A DNA stretch of 64,000 nucleotides, from NCBI GenBank assembly GCA_013204595.1, contig JABMNK010000110.1:1-64000 (forward strand). Reading direction: 5' to 3'. Both the position numbers and the translations under genes were made by a program. The notes under the pieces are model-generated. The model was not told where the DNA came from, made no database searches, and saw only the letters and a program-made list of their open reading frames with translations. This document shows positions 18,638 through 26,011 of the stretch, piece by piece (position 1 is the first letter of the stretch; each line of letters starts with the position of its first letter). Source of the DNA: Flammeovirgaceae bacterium. GTDB lineage: Bacteria; Bacteroidota; Bacteroidia; Cytophagales; Cyclobacteriaceae.

Positions 18638-19323
18638 AACCCTGCTGATTTGAAGATCGCATCAGGCTCCAGAATGTCGCAGCCTTCAGCATTGATTTGA
18701 GCGATATTGATCATCGATGTTGCTACGACAGCACCTGGTATTGCCAAAAGCATTTTTTTACCGAAAAATTTAAATATAATGGTTAAAAATTTGATAACGT
18801 AGGTCCCTATTTTCTCGCCAAAACGAAATTCTTCTCTGACTCCAAGTAATAAGGAGGGCCTGAATATTTTTAATCGTGGCAATGACATCGACATAAGTTC
18901 TTTTTCACAATTCCCTTTGACCCTATTGTAAAAAATAGCAGAAAGGGGGTTGGCTCCCATCGCCGTAATGATCAAATACGATTCAAATCCGTCATAGGCT
19001 TGACTCAACTGCGCCAGTTTGACAGGGTATTTCCAATCGATCTTCTCAAAAGACTTTTTAGATCCTGCCTTTTTGATGGTAGACCCCAAACAGCAATAAA
19101 TGTGATTGGCTCTTAAATCTTCTGCATGAGTAGCTAGATGGTCAAAATCCTCAACTTGAACGAATTTTATCCTGCTGTCTGCTTCCATCGGTTGTTGTCT
19201 TCTGACCACAATGATGATCGTATGATAATGGTTACTTGCTTGAAGTTGCTTGACCAACTCTTTGCCAACCATTCCTGTGGCACCTATCACTAGGGCAGAT
19301 TTCTTTAATTTTAAATTAGGCAT
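18634..19323 (-). CDS. NAD(P)-binding Rossmann-fold protein (HTATIP2/oxidoreductase-like)
   Basis: About 229 residues, using the ATG at 19323, which opens MPNLKLKKSALVIGATGMVG. A longer frame from 19368 would overlap the upstream YkvA-like gene by 40 bases and add 15 polar residues, so it was not chosen. The dinucleotide-binding GATGMVGKEL lies at the N-terminus. CCLGSTIKKAGS and YNRVKGNCE (a YxxxK motif) match atypical SDRs of the HTATIP2/TIP30 type. The substrate is unknown. It sits between the YkvA-like gene and dtd within the minus-strand run. Confidence 0.85.
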   Translation of the reverse strand: MPNLKLKKSALVIGATGMVGKELVKQLQASNHYHTIIIVVRRQQPMEADSRIKFVQVEDFDHLATHAEDLRANHIYCCLGSTIKKAGSKKSFEKIDWKYPVKLAQLSQAYDGFESYLIITAMGANPLSAIFYNRVKGNCEKELMSMSLPRLKIFRPSLLLGVREEFRFGEKIGTYVIKFLTIIFKFFGKKMLLAIPGAVVATSMINIAQINAEGCDILEPDAIFKSAGL

Positions 19324-19328
19324 AGAAA

Positions 19329-19733
19329 TTAAGGATTTTTCCGAGTGGTCGATTGGCTTACCTCCCACTCATTAAAAGCTGCAATATCTTTTCTTAGATT
19401 TTTGATGATAAAATAAATGACCGACAAATCATCTGAAAATCCGACAAGAGGAATGAAATCGGGAATCACATCCAAAGGCGTTAAAAAATAAACCAAACCA
19501 AATAATAAGGTTAAAATAGTGCCTTGAGAAAATCCATTATATTCACCATTAAAATACTTGGTTAACATTCTCATCAAAAGCTGCACTTGATTGATGAGCT
19601 CTTTGAGATTAACATGATCAGCACTGATCCTTTTTGTTTTTTCACCCACTTTTTTAATGAATTGTTTAAAGCGGGTTCTTTCTTCTGCCATTCGGCTTGC
19701 TTTAGCCATTATTTTGAGGGCTTTTTTATTCAT
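19329..19733 (-). CDS. YkvA/DUF1232-family small membrane protein
   Basis: A 134-residue protein with the DUF1232 signature: a hydrophobic segment near 85-105 containing FLTPLDVIPDFIPLVGFSDD, the PxDxIPDxxPxxGxxDD core of this family. The N-terminus is basic and helical (KIMAKASRMAEERTRF). The function of the family is not known; it is a probable inner-membrane protein. It follows the DUF7935 gene by 7 bases and precedes the Rossmann-fold gene by 5. Confidence 0.85.
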   Translation of the reverse strand: MNKKALKIMAKASRMAEERTRFKQFIKKVGEKTKRISADHVNLKELINQVQLLMRMLTKYFNGEYNGFSQGTILTLLFGLVYFLTPLDVIPDFIPLVGFSDDLSVIYFIIKNLRKDIAAFNEWEVSQSTTRKNP

Positions 19734-19740
19734 TTCTTTT

Positions 19741-20256
19741 TTAAAAAAGATCTTTTATTTCTTCTTTCATAAAGGAAATGGCATTGTTGATACTATCACT
19801 TTTGATAGAACTTTCAAGAACTTTTTTTGCCAATTCCAAACTAGAATCATCGTCATTAAGTCCCATTGCAGCCTCATTGATTAAGGTAATCGTATCTTCA
19901 ATCGCGGCTTTGACGTATGACCAGGCCTCTTGAGAGATATAAATTTGTTGAGCCAAATTATGGTTGAATTCTTGCCTGATTTCTTTAACCAATATGTGCT
20001 GTAGAACGGTAGCCTCCATCTCTTTTTTGTTCACTCTCGGTATAAGATTACTTGGGGAAGTACGCTCCAATAATAAGACAATTCGTTCATAGGCCTGAAG
20101 CCTTATGGGCATGCTGATGCTTTTATTTCGCTGTTTTACCTCCAACATGAGCTCATCAAATCTCGATTTCAATAACGACCTGACCATTAAATATGAGGCG
20201 TATAAGACCAATGAGGCAGGCCCAAGTATTTTCAGTAAATCAATAAACATTTCCAT
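19741..20256 (-). CDS. Conserved Bacteroidota protein (DUF7935-like)
   Basis: A 171-residue protein with one N-terminal membrane helix (about 5-27, LLKILGPASLVLYASYLMV) and a long helical cytosolic part. LQAYERIVLLLERTSP and QEFNHNLAQQIYIS are the segments I associate with a family restricted to Bacteroidota and often found in core gene neighbourhoods. Function is unknown. It is the first gene of the minus-strand run that continues through YkvA-like, the Rossmann protein and dtd. Confidence 0.75.
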   Translation of the reverse strand: MEMFIDLLKILGPASLVLYASYLMVRSLLKSRFDELMLEVKQRNKSISMPIRLQAYERIVLLLERTSPSNLIPRVNKKEMEATVLQHILVKEIRQEFNHNLAQQIYISQEAWSYVKAAIEDTITLINEAAMGLNDDDSSLELAKKVLESSIKSDSINNAISFMKEEIKDLF

Positions 20257-20281
20257 ATTAAATATTTTAATTTCTCTTTTT

Positions 20282-20289
20282 CAAAAATA
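20282..20289 (-). promoter_or_regulatory. Candidate -7 element for the DUF7935 gene run
   Basis: TATTTTTG on the minus strand fits TAnnTTTG and lies 25 bases before the ATG at 20256, within the 51-base divergent gap to the A-type carrier gene. No good -33 TTG is at the right distance. Confidence 0.3.
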
Positions 20290-20307
20290 AATATTTTCCT
20301 TTGCGTC

Positions 20308-20625
20308 ATGGTTGAACCCGTCAAAATCACCGATCAAGCCTTGACAGAAATTTTGAAAATCTTTAAAACCAAGGGTATTCCTCAAGATTACGGATTGCGT
20401 TTGGGGGTAAAAGGTGGTCACGGCTGTGCTTCGGTAAATTTTATCCTAGGGTTTGACACCCAAAAAGAAACTGACTTAACATGGCTGGTTTCTGACTTTA
20501 AACTCCTCATACAAAAATCTGAATTAATGTTTTTAATTGGCAAAAAAATAGATTTTCATGAAGGGGTGGATGCACGGGGATTTATTTTTAAGGATCAAGA
20601 AGAAATCGCTACTACCGCCCGATGA
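20308..20625 (+). CDS. HesB/IscA-like protein lacking the C-terminal cysteines
   Basis: A 105-residue A-type Fe-S carrier homologue. The N-terminal half is typical: ITDQALTEI, then GLRLGVKGGHGCAS with C40. The canonical CGCG motif that should follow GF.F is missing: after ARGFIFKD the protein runs into EEIATTAR with no cysteine. C40 is the only cysteine, so the three-cysteine cluster site is not present. Such short forms occur in Bacteroidota and may bind iron differently or act as scaffold partners. The 3' end overlaps folB by 31 bases on the opposite strand. Confidence 0.85.
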   Translation: MVEPVKITDQALTEILKIFKTKGIPQDYGLRLGVKGGHGCASVNFILGFDTQKETDLTWLVSDFKLLIQKSELMFLIGKKIDFHEGVDARGFIFKDQEEIATTAR

Positions 20626-20945
20626 CATAGGCCGTTGATAGGTGGGTTAAATTTACTGACTTCTACCCAAACCCTTGTCGTTTGGGGAAATTGATTTTTA
20701 AGGCCTTCCATAATTTTACCCGCCAAATGCTCCAACAAAAAAACCTGGACTTCCATGATGGAAGCCACCAAAAGGTAAACTTGTTCATAATCAACGGTTC
20801 CTTCTATTTGATCATGAAGAGCAGCGTTGTCGAAATTTAATTCCATTTTAACATCAATACTGTACTTATTGCCTATTTTACGCTCCTCGGCATGGTACCC
20901 ATGATACGCATAAAACTCCATTCCCTCCAGCGAAACTAATCCCAT
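20595..20945 (-). CDS. folB: Dihydroneopterin aldolase
   Basis: A 116-residue pterin enzyme that splits 7,8-dihydroneopterin into 6-hydroxymethyl-dihydropterin and glycolaldehyde for folate synthesis. The N-terminal FYAYHGYHAEER carries the active-site glutamate, followed by YSIDVKMELNF. DYEQVYLLV and the C-terminal WVEVSKFNPP are also typical, with the usual lysine. The length matches the family. It starts 7 bases after the DivIVA-like gene. Confidence 0.93.
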   Translation of the reverse strand: MGLVSLEGMEFYAYHGYHAEERKIGNKYSIDVKMELNFDNAALHDQIEGTVDYEQVYLLVASIMEVQVFLLEHLAGKIMEGLKNQFPQTTRVWVEVSKFNPPINGLCHRAVVAISS

Positions 20946-20951
20946 AATTCC

Positions 20952-21803
20952 TTAAATCTGATCAAAAAAAGAAGATTCATTGTCAGCGTCACTTGATTGG
21001 TTCTTGGGTACGTCAGGTTTTTTCTTGGATTTAGTTTTCTCTGATGTGGCAAAGGCTTCATCACGATCTTCTTCAACTAAGCGTCCCTTTTTGACTGCGT
21101 TGCCTTCTTCTTTCGAAATGATGAATTGCTCTAACTTCTCAGCAGCCTCTAGGTCGTCCTTAGCTATTTTCGGTATCGGCTCCATAATAGGCATAGCAGT
21201 AATCATGCTATCCTCACTTGTCAACCCTTCAGATTCTCTGACTAAATTTTTGACCTTTATTAAATAATCTTCTAATTTAAAATGCCGCTGTTGTTTGCCT
21301 GACCTATTAATTCTATCTGTTATATCTAAAATGATATTTTGAAGCTCTCCAATCAGCGAATCTCGATGATATTCAATATTCTGATAACTCTTGGCTAGCT
21401 CCTTGATCGCATCTTGCATTTCGCCAATAATGTTCTTCGCCTGTGATTCAGTCTCTTCTAAAATCCGCTTAGATTTGGACTTGGTCTCCCTCATAATGAC
21501 TTCGGCATTTAGTTGAGTTTCCTTCAAATGAAGTTCCGCAGCTCTATTTGCTTGGTCTATTAAATGAGATCCTGTGTCCTCTGCTGTTTTCAGGGTTTTG
21601 TACAATGAGTTCTCGACTTCTCTTAATTTTTTCACTTCCAAATCAGCATATTCTTGCTTGACTCTCAGTTCCTTATTCTCATCAAGTAATCGCTCCCATT
21701 CTTGTGATAAAGATCCCAAGAAAGCATTCACCTCATCTTTATCAAACCCTCGAATCTTTTTTTCGAAAGTCTTACGTCTAATTTCTAAGGGGGTTATTCT
21801 CAT
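20952..21803 (-). CDS. DivIVA-domain coiled-coil protein
   Basis: About 283 residues. The N-terminal DivIVA membrane-targeting domain begins MRITPLEIRRKTFEKK and includes FDKDEVNAFL. It is followed by a long coiled coil (about 30-190) and an acidic/basic low-complexity tail ending in SSFFDQI. The ATG at 21803 is chosen over a frame start at 21851: the family begins MRITP, and the WD40 gene stops at 21805, leaving a 1-base gap. DivIVA proteins mark curved membrane and organise division or growth; the role in Bacteroidota is unsettled. Confidence 0.9.
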   Translation of the reverse strand: MRITPLEIRRKTFEKKIRGFDKDEVNAFLGSLSQEWERLLDENKELRVKQEYADLEVKKLREVENSLYKTLKTAEDTGSHLIDQANRAAELHLKETQLNAEVIMRETKSKSKRILEETESQAKNIIGEMQDAIKELAKSYQNIEYHRDSLIGELQNIILDITDRINRSGKQQRHFKLEDYLIKVKNLVRESEGLTSEDSMITAMPIMEPIPKIAKDDLEAAEKLEQFIISKEEGNAVKKGRLVEEDRDEAFATSEKTKSKKKPDVPKNQSSDADNESSFFDQI

Positions 21804-21804
21804 A

Positions 21805-22722
21805 TTATTGGTTAAATTTAATTTCCCAAACGGATATAGTACGATCGTCACTACAAGATATTAAAGAATTGCTATATAACATTGTTAAAAGCTTATTTAC
21901 TGAGGTTCCGTGCCCTGCAAAACGTCCTTTATCTATTACACGCATCAACTTCATCGAAAGACTATTCCAAATTTTAATGGATTTATCCATACTGCAAGTT
22001 AGAAAATAGCTTCCGTCTTGACTAAACTTTATATGATTGATTGTATACATATGTGCAATAATATCTTCTTTCAACGCAATATTTTTAAGCTCAGCTATGT
22101 TCCATATTTTTAAATGAGCATCACGACTACCCGTCAAAATAAAATCAGTATTTGGATGTAGGGCCATAGTGAATATGGAGTTGTCATGCGCTTTGAATTC
22201 CTGCAACATGCTAAACCCAATTTTATCAAATATCCGTACGAAACCATCACTGTAACCTACATAAATTTGTAAATCATCCACGATAAGGGTTCGGGCACTT
22301 TTTTCCGAAAAATTAAGCACACTCACCGTCAGCCAAGTAGTTCTATTGATCACATGAACCGTCCCTTCTCCCGTAGCTAGATAGATAAATTCATTATCAA
22401 ATTTAATGTCAAATATGTGAGATTTAGTTAGTTGAATGGACTTAACCTGACGTTTTATACTTAATTCGATCACGTGCAACCCATCAAAATTCTGACCGAT
22501 AAATAAGTAATCCAAGATTGGGTCATATGCCAAGGCATATACAGAAGTAGAAACCTTAGCAACCATTTTGGCTTGCGAAAAGTCCTGCAAATTCCATTGA
22601 ATGACCATTCCATCAGCACCTGAAGATACGAATTCATGATCACTTACAGCAGCCAAGGCATAAAGCGAATCTTTATGGCCAGTAAAGGTATGCACCTTGG
22701 AGACGGAGGGTCTTTGTATCAT
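21805..22722 (-). CDS. Seven-bladed WD40 repeat protein
   Basis: About 305 residues with seven WD40 blades. The clearest are HTFTGHKDSLYA...IQWNL, FKAHDNSIFTM...LKIWNI and the one ending IKIWNS; the last closes with ISVWEI. There is no signal peptide, so it is probably a cytosolic propeller for protein-protein contacts. The ATG at 22722 is preferred over 22737 because a TAnnTTTG motif at 22735-22742 covers the earlier codon. It sits directly before the DivIVA-like gene with a 1-base gap, suggesting a shared task. I know of no proven function. Confidence 0.88.
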   Translation of the reverse strand: MIQRPSVSKVHTFTGHKDSLYALAAVSDHEFVSSGADGMVIQWNLQDFSQAKMVAKVSTSVYALAYDPILDYLFIGQNFDGLHVIELSIKRQVKSIQLTKSHIFDIKFDNEFIYLATGEGTVHVINRTTWLTVSVLNFSEKSARTLIVDDLQIYVGYSDGFVRIFDKIGFSMLQEFKAHDNSIFTMALHPNTDFILTGSRDAHLKIWNIAELKNIALKEDIIAHMYTINHIKFSQDGSYFLTCSMDKSIKIWNSLSMKLMRVIDKGRFAGHGTSVNKLLTMLYSNSLISCSDDRTISVWEIKFNQ

Positions 22723-22734
22723 AAGTATTAAGTT

Positions 22735-22742
22735 CAAAAGTA
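22735..22742 (-). promoter_or_regulatory. Candidate -7 element for the WD40-DivIVA-folB operon
   Basis: TACTTTTG on the minus strand fits TAnnTTTG, 12 bases before the ATG at 22722. No clear -33 element. It overlaps the first codons of the longer possible WD40 frame, which supports the shorter start. Confidence 0.35.
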
Positions 22743-22769
22743 TTAAAATTGTATCATCTAATTTGCTTC

Positions 22770-23372
22770 ATGCCGTTATTGTTAACCAAAAAACTTAATA
22801 CTTCAAGCAGTTATGCCGTCTGGCATATAACTGAAACAGAAGATGAACTACTCGCGTTGTACAAGGAAAAACCACCCGAAATGGTTCCAAAAAAGAAGGC
22901 TGAATGGCTCGCAACTAGGTTACTTGTGGCGCATTTGGTCACTTCGTTTGGGAAAGAATATAAAGGTATTTATAAGGAGCTCTCGGGTAAACCCTGTTTG
23001 ATAAATGACGATGCTGAAATCTCCATTACACATTCATTTCCAATGGCTGCGGCTATCATCAATTTAATAAGTCCCTGTGGCATAGACATTGAGCGGCCAA
23101 GAAATCAACTAATTAAAATTCAATCAAAATTTCTAAACCTCTCAGAATTGCAATACAAACATGACGTCTATTCGTTGTGTAAAATTTGGATTTGCAAAGA
23201 AGTATTATACAAGATTTTCGGAGACCTTCAGCCAAACTTTAAAGATGATATGCGGGTTGAAATTCATTCTGAAAAAGAAGCTACTGGGGTCGTGATGAAA
23301 TCAAAAAAAGAGCAAAAAATAACACTTATCATCGAGCCCATATTTAATTACTTTATCGCTTATTCTATCTAA
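22770..23372 (+). CDS. 4'-phosphopantetheinyl transferase superfamily protein
   Basis: About 200 residues. It moves the phosphopantetheine arm of CoA to a serine on carrier proteins. Motifs numbered from the ATG at 22770: ISITHS near 84-89, GIDIE at 104-108 with Mg-binding D106, and WICKEVLYK at 140-148 with E144. This is the Sfp/HetI-like layout. The frame is open to 22749, but the protein fits the family best from MPLLLTKKL. No carrier protein gene is nearby. Its TAA shares CTAA with the TAG of the convergent SirB1-like gene. Confidence 0.88.
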   Translation: MPLLLTKKLNTSSSYAVWHITETEDELLALYKEKPPEMVPKKKAEWLATRLLVAHLVTSFGKEYKGIYKELSGKPCLINDDAEISITHSFPMAAAIINLISPCGIDIERPRNQLIKIQSKFLNLSELQYKHDVYSLCKIWICKEVLYKIFGDLQPNFKDDMRVEIHSEKEATGVVMKSKKEQKITLIIEPIFNYFIAYSI

Positions 23373-24214
23373 AAAATTTCTCCCGGATTAATTTTTTTAA
23401 GCAAAATCTTCATTTCATTACTTTTAGCATGATTCCCTACTTTTTCAAAGGATATCAACAAATTTCTTAAATTTCTGATGATGATATTGCCGTGATCACA
23501 AGGATCATAATATTCTTTTTTAGGCGGGAGGTGTAGCTTTTGGATATAATTGTCAACATCTTCTCTAGAGAATATTAACCCTCTGTTAAAAACATTAATA
23601 TAAAATTGAATTTTTTCGGTCTTATAGGTAAGCACAAACGAATTGGGGAGGTTCACTCCATACACTGGCAGTCCTAATTTTTGTGTTATCAACAGATAGA
23701 CTGCAGCCAAAGAGATCGGATTACCTTTCAATGTTTCCAAAACCAAATTGATCATTGAGTTTCCTGTGGAATGGAAGTTCTTCGTGTTTGCCCTAAACTT
23801 ATATTTGTCAAAGAGCATATTATTGATAACCCTTATTTGATCAAAAGGTAAAAGATCGTCCCTCAATTCGGTCCAAATATTCCTATAAAGATCATCAATC
23901 TTCGCAGCCAATTGTTCATACTCTAGATCAGGATATTGGTAGGTCGCCAATATCCAAAGTCCTTTTAATAGATCCTCTTGTTCGTGTGAGAACCAGTAAA
24001 TTAAGCGTTCTTGAACTAACTCAAATTGAAGGAAATGAACCAATTCTTCTATGCGGTGTTGAACATTTGGATCAAATGACTGCTCCCAGGCCTCCTCTAA
24101 AAAAGGAATTACTCCAGTTCCGAGTACTTTTAATTTTTGCTCGACATGCGCCAATATTTCGCTATCTTCATCTTCAAGTAGCCTTACCAAAGATTTAAGT
24201 TCTTTATTGTTCAC
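23369..24214 (-). CDS. SirB1/transglutaminase-like family protein
   Basis: A 281-residue cytosolic protein. The first ~100 residues are helical. The SirB1/transglutaminase-like core spans about 110-240, with GNPISLAAVYLLITQKLGL and VYGVNLPNSFVL, the two signatures of this family. The catalytic cysteine of true transglutaminases is absent at the GNPISL helix, as in other family members, so a protease-like activity is not expected. Function is unknown. It follows the MCE-family gene by 39 bases, in an envelope-related group. Confidence 0.82.
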   Translation of the reverse strand: MNNKELKSLVRLLEDEDSEILAHVEQKLKVLGTGVIPFLEEAWEQSFDPNVQHRIEELVHFLQFELVQERLIYWFSHEQEDLLKGLWILATYQYPDLEYEQLAAKIDDLYRNIWTELRDDLLPFDQIRVINNMLFDKYKFRANTKNFHSTGNSMINLVLETLKGNPISLAAVYLLITQKLGLPVYGVNLPNSFVLTYKTEKIQFYINVFNRGLIFSREDVDNYIQKLHLPPKKEYYDPCDHGNIIIRNLRNLLISFEKVGNHAKSNEMKILLKKINPGEIF

Positions 24215-24253
24215 TGATGATGATAACGAATATTCTTTAACCTTAATTTAGAC

Positions 24254-25192
24254 TTAATTTTGGGACTGCTTAATCCCTTTCATCTTGCTATTTTTCCTTC
24301 CTAGAGGCTTCAAGAAATCTTTAGGATAATTATTGAAATGAATAATCAAATTATCCAAATCATACATTAATTGATTGATATTATGGTAAAGAGAATCATT
24401 TACCATAAGCTGTCCTAAGGTACCCTGTCCTTCATTTATCCCTGAAATTGTCATTTTAAGCTCCGATACGGTCTCGTTTAAACCCAGCAATGTTTTGTTG
24501 ATATCTAATCCATTTAAGGAATCTAAAACACCTTCCGCCTTGTTAAATATGGGACTCAGCTGATCGATGCGCTTCTCCATTTTTACTAGCATCCCATTGG
24601 TGTTTGCAATAACTGAAGACATCCCTTGTCTATTGTCATCTAAAATACCATTGACCTGCTTAAGGGTTTGCTCCAATTGAGCAATCGCACTGGCAACTGT
24701 TTCCCCACTCCCCTGCAATCCCAATAAAATTTCATTAACTCTGCGAATGGTCACATTTAAATTGTCTGTTATTGGTTGGACATTGTCCAAATATTCGGCA
24801 ATACCTCTATCTAAATGTGCAATTAATGTGTCCTTTGGCTCCAAGGGGTTTTCAATAGAGCCAATATTTAAAATAATAGCCTTACTGCCTAAAAAATTGG
24901 TATTTGATAATTCTGCAATCGTCGAATCTCCCAGTATGATAGCTGAATTAATTGACAATTGGACCACGACTTGGTTATTGAAATCTTGGCGAAGCTGAAT
25001 GTCACTGACTTTACCTACAGCTAAACCATTCACAATGACCGGATTGGACTTGTCTAAACCATCAACATTTGAATAGACAACGTAATAGATCGAGGTCCTT
25101 CCAAAGAGGTCCTTACCTTTTAAAAAATTAAATCCAAAATAGAAGACAAGACCCGCAGTTATTGTCAGCAGGCCAATTTTGATTTCCTTCAT
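24254..25192 (-). CDS. MCE/MlaD-family phospholipid-binding protein
   Basis: About 312 residues: one N-terminal membrane anchor (about 5-22), an MCE domain about 35-115 (YSNVDGLDKSNPVIVNGLAVGKV), then a long helical region (SGETVASAIAQLEQTLKQV) and a basic C-terminus. MCE proteins carry phospholipids between inner and outer membranes, usually with an MlaE/MlaF ABC transporter, which is not in this window. A GTG at 25195 precedes the ATG at 25192; the ATG is preferred. It lies 9 bases after the amidase gene. Confidence 0.9.
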   Translation of the reverse strand: MKEIKIGLLTITAGLVFYFGFNFLKGKDLFGRTSIYYVVYSNVDGLDKSNPVIVNGLAVGKVSDIQLRQDFNNQVVVQLSINSAIILGDSTIAELSNTNFLGSKAIILNIGSIENPLEPKDTLIAHLDRGIAEYLDNVQPITDNLNVTIRRVNEILLGLQGSGETVASAIAQLEQTLKQVNGILDDNRQGMSSVIANTNGMLVKMEKRIDQLSPIFNKAEGVLDSLNGLDINKTLLGLNETVSELKMTISGINEGQGTLGQLMVNDSLYHNINQLMYDLDNLIIHFNNYPKDFLKPLGRKNSKMKGIKQSQN

Positions 25193-25201
25193 CACGATAC
25201 T

Positions 25202-25954
25202 TTATTTTTTTTGTTCGATTTCACTTTTGTAATCTCTGATGGCTCTATAAATGCCTGAAGCAATATAAACTTGATTCAAAGGATCATTTAGTTCGCGTTC
25301 TTCTTTGAGGTTACTAAGATAGCCTACTTCTACTAAAACGCTCGGCATGGCACTATTCCATAGCACCCAAAGACTCGACTGCTTAACGCCCAAACTTTTC
25401 CTTCCTACACGCTCTTTAAATTGCTTTTCAATCAAACCTGCCAATTGTACACTCTGTTCGTAGAAAGCATTCTGGGTGAGTGAAAATAAAATGTATGATT
25501 CTATAGATTTAGGATCAAAATTCTGGTATGTTTCTTTGTAATTTTCTTCTAATAAAATTACTGAATTTTCACGCTGCGCTACTTCAAAATTTCTAGAAAT
25601 ATTATTGACACTCATTACATAAGTCTCAGAACCGTATATGGAAGGGTTACTCACCCAATTGGCATGTATGGAAATGAATAAATCTGCCTCAATCTCATTG
25701 GCCATTTTGGGTCGGTCTTCTAATGCTGGAAAACTATCGTTTTCGCGCGTTAATACAACCTTCACTTCGGGCATGTTTTCATTCATAACCCTTTTTAAGG
25801 CCAACGCTATTTTTAGCACCACATCCTTCTCTTTAGAGATCGCGCCATGGGTTCCCGGATCCCTGCCTCCATGACCTGGATCGATGACAATTTTCCTGAT
25901 CTTGTATTCTTTGGTTCCTACAAATTGGAACGAACCTGAGATTATAAAGAACAA
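25202..25954 (-). CDS. N-acetylmuramoyl-L-alanine amidase (Amidase_3)
   Basis: About 250 residues of a zinc-dependent peptidoglycan amidase. Zinc ligands and catalytic residues fall in VIDPGHGGRDPG (His), SKEKDVVL (Glu), FISIHANW (His) and VLVEVGYLSN (Glu). No cell-wall binding domain is attached. The only standard start in frame is TTG at 25954, but the hydrophobic stretch continues upstream (ALSLLILFF) to an ATT at 25975 before a stop, so the true start may be that ATT, giving a complete signal peptide. Divergent from lptD by 57 bases. Confidence 0.92.
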   Translation of the reverse strand: MFFIISGSFQFVGTKEYKIRKIVIDPGHGGRDPGTHGAISKEKDVVLKIALALKRVMNENMPEVKVVLTRENDSFPALEDRPKMANEIEADLFISIHANWVSNPSIYGSETYVMSVNNISRNFEVAQRENSVILLEENYKETYQNFDPKSIESYILFSLTQNAFYEQSVQLAGLIEKQFKERVGRKSLGVKQSSLWVLWNSAMPSVLVEVGYLSNLKEERELNDPLNQVYIASGIYRAIRDYKSEIEQKK

Positions 25955-26011
25955 AATGAGTAGGGATAATGCAATATTTTCTCACTAACAGACGGTTGAT
26001 GTGTATACCAA

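Noticed and set aside
24254-25192. A complete Mla phospholipid transport system
   Set aside because: Only the MCE-domain protein is present; no MlaE permease or MlaF ATPase gene lies in the window.
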